Assembly (NCBI GenBank): GCA_038530285.1
Contig: JBCBCY010000008.1
Span: 62,001 to 126,000, forward strand
Length of the DNA stretch: 64,000 nt
Source of the DNA: JASJAR01 sp038530285
GTDB lineage: Bacteria > Pseudomonadota > Alphaproteobacteria > Rhodobacterales > Rhodobacteraceae
Reading direction: 5' to 3'
The position numbers and the translations under genes are program-made. The notes beneath the pieces are model-generated. The model did no database searches. It was not told the origin of the DNA and saw only the letters and a program-made list of their open reading frames with translations. Positions 59,794-64,000 of this stretch are shown here, piece by piece (positions within the stretch are counted from its first letter, which is position 1; each line of letters starts with the position of its first letter).

Positions 59794-61791
59794 TCAGCTT
59801 GGCTGTTCTGCCGCGCCGTCACGCGGTGCTTGGGGCGCCTCACTTTCGTCCGTCTCAGCCGATGCGCCAAAGCGAATTTCGTTCATCTCAGCGTTCAGCT
59901 CGTCTTGCCAGGGCCCAAGAATTTCGCGCACGCGCTCCATATAGACCTCGTTTTCCATGACGGGGATGTTGATGTCATAGGCATCGGCCACCTCAATCAT
60001 CGAACGGCGATCCATTGCGTTATAGGCCTCTGCCATGGCGGCGGCCTTGTCGGGCTCAATCCCCAGCGCCTCATAGGCGGATCGGCCCATCCGGATCGAA
60101 CTGTCATAGGTTTCGCGGATGATATCGCGGCACCCGGCGGCCCAAAGGTGATACACATGGTGGCGGTTGTGCGCCCGCGCCATCACATGGACGTTCGGAT
60201 AGGCATTGGTCACATATTCGACCAGCTGGGTGGTCTTTTCTTCGTCATCGATGGCGACCACGAACAGCTTGGCATTGGCAATCCCGGCGGCGTTCAACAG
60301 ATCGGGCCGGGTGGCGTCGCCGTAGTACGCCATCGTGCCGAAGCGGCGCAGGTTTTCAAGTTGCTGGGACGAATAGTCGATGACGGTGGGATTGTACCCG
60401 GCCGAACGCAGCATCCGGTTCACCACACCGCCCACGCGGCCGATGCCTGCGATGATCACATCGCTGTCGACGTCAATTTCGTCCGCCTCGCGGTCCTCGG
60501 CCTGATTGTAGCGCGGCGCGATCACCCGGTCGTACAGGATGAACAGGGCCGGGGTCAGCAGCATCGACAGGGCGATCACCAAAAGCAATGTGTCGGCCAG
60601 ATCGGCGGGCAACACGTTGTTGGCCAGCGTAAACGACAACAGCACAAAGCCGAATTCGCCCGCTTGTGCCAGCCCCAGTGCAAACAGCCATTGGTCCGCC
60701 CCGCGCAGCCCGAAGATTTTGCCCAGCACGTAAAGAATGGCGCCTTTCAGCACCAAAAGCCCGATGGTCATGCCGACAAAGAACAACAGGCTTCCAAAGA
60801 GCAGTTCAAAGTCGATGCCCGCGCCCACGGTCATGAAAAACAGGCCCAAAAGCAGGCCGCGGAAGGGGTCGATGTCGGATTCAAGCTCATGGCGATATTC
60901 CGAATTCGCCAGAACGACGCCGGCCAGGAAGGTGCCCAGGGCCGCCGAGACGCCCACCAGCGACATCAAAAGCGCAATGCCGATGACCATCATCAGCGCG
61001 GTCGCGGTGAACAATTCACGCAGATTGGCCACCGCGATGAAGCGGAAAACGGGGCGGGTCAGGTAGTTCCCGCCCAGGATCACGGCCGCGATGGCACCCA
61101 GGGTGACAAGGGCGGTCTGCCAGCCGTTCAGCCCTTCGACCAGCGACAAACCCGACCCGTGGTCATCGCCATGGTCATCCCCGTGGTCGTCCCCATGTGC
61201 GGCGTCTGCACCCTGCGCGGCATCCGCGCCATGAGCTGCGTCCGCCCCCGCACCGGCCAGATCGACCAGTTCCGGCATCGCCAGAAGCGGGATGAAGGCC
61301 AGCATCGGGATGACGGCAATGTCTTGCGCCAGCAGCACCGAGAAACTGGATTCCCCGCCGTCGGACTTCATCAGGCCCTTTTCGTTCAGCGTTTGCAGCA
61401 CAATCGCGGTCGACGACAGCGCCAGCACCAGACCCACCGTCAGCGCCACCGACCATGTCAGCCCGAACAGCATCGAAATGCCCATGATCGCCAGCGTCGA
61501 CAGAACAATCTGTCCGCCGCCAAGCCCCAGAAGGCGCCCACGCATATCCCACAGATGCTTCGGCTCCAGTTCCAGCCCCACCAGAAACAGCATCATCACC
61601 ACGCCGAATTCCGCAAAATGCTGGATCGACACGACATCGACGCCCAGCACCGCCAGAATGGGCGAGATCACGATCCCCGCGATCAGGTAGCCCAGCACCG
61701 ACCCCAGCCCAAGCCGCGAAGCAATCGGCACCGAGATCACCCCGGCGATCAAAAAGATGAAGGCGAGAAGCAGAAAGTCCGTCACGGCCAT
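59794..61791 (-). CDS. CPA2-type (KefB/KefC-like) cation:proton antiporter with RCK domain
   Basis: A 665-residue antiporter with about 12 spans in residues 5-430, including LFLVGLELEPK and SSTAIVLQTLNEKG, and a C-terminal RCK/TrkA-N domain (DVIIAGIGRVGGVVNRMLRSAGYNPTVIDYSS) that senses nucleotide or glutathione. Between two spans, residues 182-212 hold a tandem GADAAHG and GDDH repeat rich in Asp and His. AAAGGGC precedes the ATG at 61791. It likely exports K+ in exchange for H+ during electrophile or pH stress. It precedes the CnoX-like gene by 78 bases. Confidence 0.9.
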   Translation of the reverse strand: MAVTDFLLLAFIFLIAGVISVPIASRLGLGSVLGYLIAGIVISPILAVLGVDVVSIQHFAEFGVVMMLFLVGLELEPKHLWDMRGRLLGLGGGQIVLSTLAIMGISMLFGLTWSVALTVGLVLALSSTAIVLQTLNEKGLMKSDGGESSFSVLLAQDIAVIPMLAFIPLLAMPELVDLAGAGADAAHGADAAQGADAAHGDDHGDDHGDDHGSGLSLVEGLNGWQTALVTLGAIAAVILGGNYLTRPVFRFIAVANLRELFTATALMMVIGIALLMSLVGVSAALGTFLAGVVLANSEYRHELESDIDPFRGLLLGLFFMTVGAGIDFELLFGSLLFFVGMTIGLLVLKGAILYVLGKIFGLRGADQWLFALGLAQAGEFGFVLLSFTLANNVLPADLADTLLLVIALSMLLTPALFILYDRVIAPRYNQAEDREADEIDVDSDVIIAGIGRVGGVVNRMLRSAGYNPTVIDYSSQQLENLRRFGTMAYYGDATRPDLLNAAGIANAKLFVVAIDDEEKTTQLVEYVTNAYPNVHVMARAHNRHHVYHLWAAGCRDIIRETYDSSIRMGRSAYEALGIEPDKAAAMAEAYNAMDRRSMIEVADAYDINIPVMENEVYMERVREILGPWQDELNAEMNEIRFGASAETDESEAPQAPRDGAAEQPS

Positions 61792-61811
61792 GCCCTTTCA
61801 GATCGGGCGGA

Positions 61812-61873
61812 CGGGGGCTTTGCCCCCACGGGCCTTTGCAGGCCCTCCCCCAGGATATTTGCAGGGAGATGAA
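61812..61873 (+). repeat. dispersed intergenic repeat, copy 2
   Basis: GGGGGCTTTGCCCCC is followed by a GGGCCTTTGCAGGCCC palindrome, then CCCCCAGGATATTT and AGGGAGATGAA. It shares module order with the copy at 38973-39029. It lies between map and the antiporter, reversed relative to their transcription. Confidence 0.7.
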
Positions 61874-61905
61874 AGCCCCATGCGGGCCGAATGTCGAGGG
61901 GGTTG

Positions 61906-62790
61906 TTACCCTTGGGTCGGGTGGAAGGTCCCACCGGGCGAGAGGGTGAAAATCTCAACACCGTCCGCGGTGACGCCCACGGAATGTTCAAACTGCGCCG
62001 AGAGTGACTTGTCGCGGGTCACGGCGGTCCATTCGTCCTGCAGGGTATAAGTGTCGGACCGGCCCAGATTGACCATCGGTTCGATGGTGAAAAACATGCC
62101 CTCTTCCAGCACCGCGCCGGTGCCCGGCCGGCCGTAGTGCAGCACGTTGGGCGGGGCATGAAACACCCGGCCCAGCCCGTGGCCGCAGAAATCGCGCACC
62201 ACAGACATCTTGTGGGCTTCCACATAGGCCTGTATGGCGCGCCCGATGTCGCCGAAGGTATTGCCGGGCTTGACCGCCTCGATCCCCTGCATCAGGGCAT
62301 CATGGGTCACCTGGATCAGGCGTTCGGCTTTTTTGGACGGCGTGCCTGCGACATACATGCGGCTGGTGTCGCCGTACCAGCCATCCAAAATCACCGTCAC
62401 ATCGATGTTCAGAATATCGCCGTCCAGCAGCGCGTCATCCTTGCGGCGCTTTTCGAGATCGCGCGAAATCGTTTCTTCCCGGCTTTTGGGGATCGCAGCG
62501 CCCGGGATGCCGTGACAGACCACATGGTTCACACTGATGCAGGAGGCGTGGCGGTAGCCCTTGTAGCCGATTGTGGCTGACGTGGCACCTGCCTCTTTCA
62601 CCATCGCCTCGATGGCCGCATCGATCGCCTGGGTGGTCTGGCCGGGATGGATCATGGCCGCGACATCATCAAGGATGCGCGCGGCCAAACCGCCGGCCGC
62701 TTTCATGCCAGCAAAGTCAGCGTTGTCGTAAATCCTGATCCCGTCTTTGGTCAGACGGCCGCGGGCTTTTTCGTCCAAGGCGCGCTCCAT
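61906..62790 (-). CDS. map: type I methionine aminopeptidase
   Basis: A 294-residue metalloprotease that removes the initiator Met. Metal ligands are seen in ILNIDVTVI and YGDTSRMY (two Asp), FCGHGLGRVFH (His), FFTIEPM (Glu) and QFEHSVGV (Glu). Between CHGIPGAAIP and the first Asp there is an extra charged stretch of about 20 residues (SREETISRDLEKRRKDD) not present in the E. coli enzyme. Length is accordingly above the usual 260. It is 66 bases downstream of sfsA. Confidence 0.93.
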   Translation of the reverse strand: MERALDEKARGRLTKDGIRIYDNADFAGMKAAGGLAARILDDVAAMIHPGQTTQAIDAAIEAMVKEAGATSATIGYKGYRHASCISVNHVVCHGIPGAAIPKSREETISRDLEKRRKDDALLDGDILNIDVTVILDGWYGDTSRMYVAGTPSKKAERLIQVTHDALMQGIEAVKPGNTFGDIGRAIQAYVEAHKMSVVRDFCGHGLGRVFHAPPNVLHYGRPGTGAVLEEGMFFTIEPMVNLGRSDTYTLQDEWTAVTRDKSLSAQFEHSVGVTADGVEIFTLSPGGTFHPTQG

Positions 62791-62856
62791 GCGTTTCTAG
62801 GGCCTTACATAGGGCAAATACGCACCAAGTGCCAGATCATGCTGCAGGTGCAGCGA

Positions 62857-63561
62857 TCACATCGTGACCGGCACAGGGTCGGTCAGCCAGACGCCTTCCG
62901 TGGTGATCGCCGTGGCATGGGCGACCATCTCGACCCCGCGGTCGGCCGCATCCATGGCGGCGGCGCGGTAGCCTGGGTCCAGATCCCCCGCAAGGCGCAT
63001 TGTGGTGCAATCGGTCCGCTGGATGACGTAAAGCATCACCGCGCGGTGTCCCGCTTCGGCCACACGCGCCAGTTCGCCCAAGTGTTTGGCTCCCCGTGTG
63101 GTCACGCAATCGGGGAATTCGGCCAGCGCGCCATGCCGCCGCAGATGCACGTTCTTCACTTCGACATAGGCGTCCGGCAGGCCCGGTGCGGTCGCCAGAA
63201 AATCGACCCGGCTGTTTTCGCCGTAGCGCACTTCGGGGCGAATATCGGTATAGGCGGCCAGGGCCGGGACGCGCTGGTCCAGCAAGGCCTCTTTCACGAC
63301 GCGGTTGGGCACGCCGGTGTCAATCCCGGCCATATGCCCGGCGGCAAGTTCGACCAGCCGCCAGCCGTGCTTCAGCTTCTTTTTCGGATCATCATTGGGC
63401 TCCAGCCAGATCCGCGCGCCTTCCGCGTCCAGTCCCAGCATCGCGCCCGGGTTGGGGCAATGGGCGGTGACCTCGCGGCCATCGTCAAGCAGTACGTCTG
63501 CCAGAAAGCGTTTGTAGCGGCGGATCAGGCGCGCGGGCACAAGAGGGGTTTCAAAGCGCAT
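62857..63561 (-). CDS. sfsA: SfsA family nuclease/regulator
   Basis: A 234-residue SfsA. FETPLVPARLIRRYKRFLADVLLDDGREVTAHCPNPGAM and YVEVKNVHLRRHGALAEFPDCVTTRGAKHLGEL are diagnostic, with the D...E.K nuclease-like motif. In E. coli SfsA was named for sugar fermentation stimulation and later shown to have nuclease activity. The ATG at 63561 starts the conserved domain. It is divergent from the CinA-like gene, 45 bases between starts. Confidence 0.9.
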   Translation of the reverse strand: MRFETPLVPARLIRRYKRFLADVLLDDGREVTAHCPNPGAMLGLDAEGARIWLEPNDDPKKKLKHGWRLVELAAGHMAGIDTGVPNRVVKEALLDQRVPALAAYTDIRPEVRYGENSRVDFLATAPGLPDAYVEVKNVHLRRHGALAEFPDCVTTRGAKHLGELARVAEAGHRAVMLYVIQRTDCTTMRLAGDLDPGYRAAAMDAADRGVEMVAHATAITTEGVWLTDPVPVTM

Positions 63562-63606
63562 GGGCCGCGACCTATACCGAGCCTTGCCAACGAGCAAGGA
63601 AGCCCC

Positions 63607-64000
63607 ATGCCCAACCCCACCGCCGCGATGCTTGTCATTGGCGATGAAATCCTGTCAGGCCGCACCCGTGATGCGAACATGCACCATCTCGCAGGCCGTC
63701 TGTCGCAGGTGGGCATCGACCTGAAAGAGGTGCGCGTTGTCTCAGACGATGCCGGCGCAATCATCGCTGCGACCCGTGCGCTGGCGGGGGCCTATGCCCA
63801 TGTGTTCACATCCGGCGGGATCGGGCCGACCCATGACGACATCACCGCCGATTGCGTCGCCGAAGCCATGGGGGCCGCGATAGATGTGCGCGAAGATGCC
63901 CGCGCGCTTTTGCAGGCCCACTACGATCGTCAGGGCTCGGACCTGAATGCAGCGCGACTGCGGATGGCCCGCATTCCCGACGGGGCCAGGCTGATCGACA
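63607..64000 (+). CDS. CinA/MoaB-fold molybdopterin-binding protein (3' truncated by window)
   Basis: The frame runs open to the window end. MPNPTAAMLVIGDEILSGRT begins the molybdopterin-binding fold, and VFTSGGIGPTHDDITADCVAEAMG is the signature GGxGPTxDD of CinA-type proteins (competence/damage-inducible family; pyrophosphatase or nicotinamide-nucleotide amidase when the C domain is present). AAGGA precedes the ATG at 63607. Only about 131 residues are visible, so whether a C-terminal amidase domain follows is unknown. Confidence 0.88.
   Translation, partial: MPNPTAAMLVIGDEILSGRTRDANMHHLAGRLSQVGIDLKEVRVVSDDAGAIIAATRALAGAYAHVFTSGGIGPTHDDITADCVAEAMGAAIDVREDARALLQAHYDRQGSDLNAARLRMARIPDGARLID

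Noticed and set aside
59719..61872. 717-residue open frame antisense to the cation antiporter
   Set aside because: The translation is His/Gln/Arg-rich and low complexity, as produced by the reverse strand of GC-rich membrane-protein genes.
1..64000. Prophage, insertion sequence, CRISPR array, tRNA or rRNA genes
   Set aside because: None of the expected signatures (transposase or integrase motifs, spaced repeats, cloverleaf or rRNA core sequences) was found on either strand.

Overview
This GC-rich window is a chromosomal segment of an alphaproteobacterium, most likely a member of the Rhodobacteraceae (Roseobacter/Rhodobacter group). The evidence is a CcrM-type GANTC methyltransferase beside rnhB, a CenR-like response regulator, Rhodobacter-type porins in tandem, and several families typical of this order (DUF4170, DUF2125, DUF3576, SpoIIAA-like STAS). 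No tRNA, rRNA, CRISPR array, insertion sequence or prophage was recognised. About 66 protein genes cover nearly all of the DNA, and no gene-free stretch exceeds about 260 bases.

Layout. Positions 1-10021 hold an exopolysaccharide or surface-polysaccharide locus: the end of a membrane protein, a pyruvyltransferase-like enzyme, an O-antigen ligase/polymerase, a two-domain glycosyltransferase, an ExoX-like small membrane protein, a Wzc/GumC-like chain-length protein with a degenerate ATPase, two GT2 enzymes (one ExoA-like) and a group-1-like glycosyltransferase. Next come a membrane-anchored winged-helix protein overlapping a small secreted protein (10010-10976), a Cys-repeat secreted protein, and rnhB-ccrM. 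From 13876 to 17783 lie a probably acquired VOC gene, an AlkB-type hydroxylase, mutY, a DciA-like gene and a DsbA-like thioredoxin. A leftward run follows (22999 to 17786): DUF2125, PmbA, CysQ-like phosphatase, DUF4170 and a WaaA-like protein lacking the catalytic Glu. A second leftward run (30136 to 23816) carries a DUF3576 lipoprotein, leuS, lptE, holA, a glutathionyl-hydroquinone reductase, an HNH protein and a SpoIIAA-like protein. Tandem porins, yggS, an L,D-transpeptidase-like gene, ribA and cenR occupy 30391-35388.

From 35545 to 45300 lie a serine hydrolase, an amino-acid ABC transporter (two permeases and a binding protein, no ATPase), a DUF3179 protein, a polytopic membrane protein, and a rightward run of aldehyde dehydrogenase, GST, ring-cleaving dioxygenase and esterase that looks like a quinone/aromatic detoxification set. 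A partner-switch pair (STAS protein plus RsbW-like kinase), a gamma-glutamyltransferase, hspQ and an AEC carrier follow. The last 14 kb hold leftward runs for envelope and division functions (amidase, DapC-like aminotransferase, FtsK, LolA) and proteostasis/ion homeostasis (sfsA, map, a KefB/C-type antiporter, a CnoX-like thioredoxin, a Lon-N protein, a Trm112-like protein). Between them lies a UbiH-like hydroxylase, and the window ends in the 5' part of a CinA-like gene.

The most interesting points are the transmembrane winged-helix/secreted protein pair, three GANTC sites in 39 bases before ccrM, the atypical ATPase of the polysaccharide co-polymerase, the WaaA-like protein without its catalytic motif, and a Ca-loop-like motif in one of two tandem porins. 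All functional statements rest on motif reading by eye; no database search was run.
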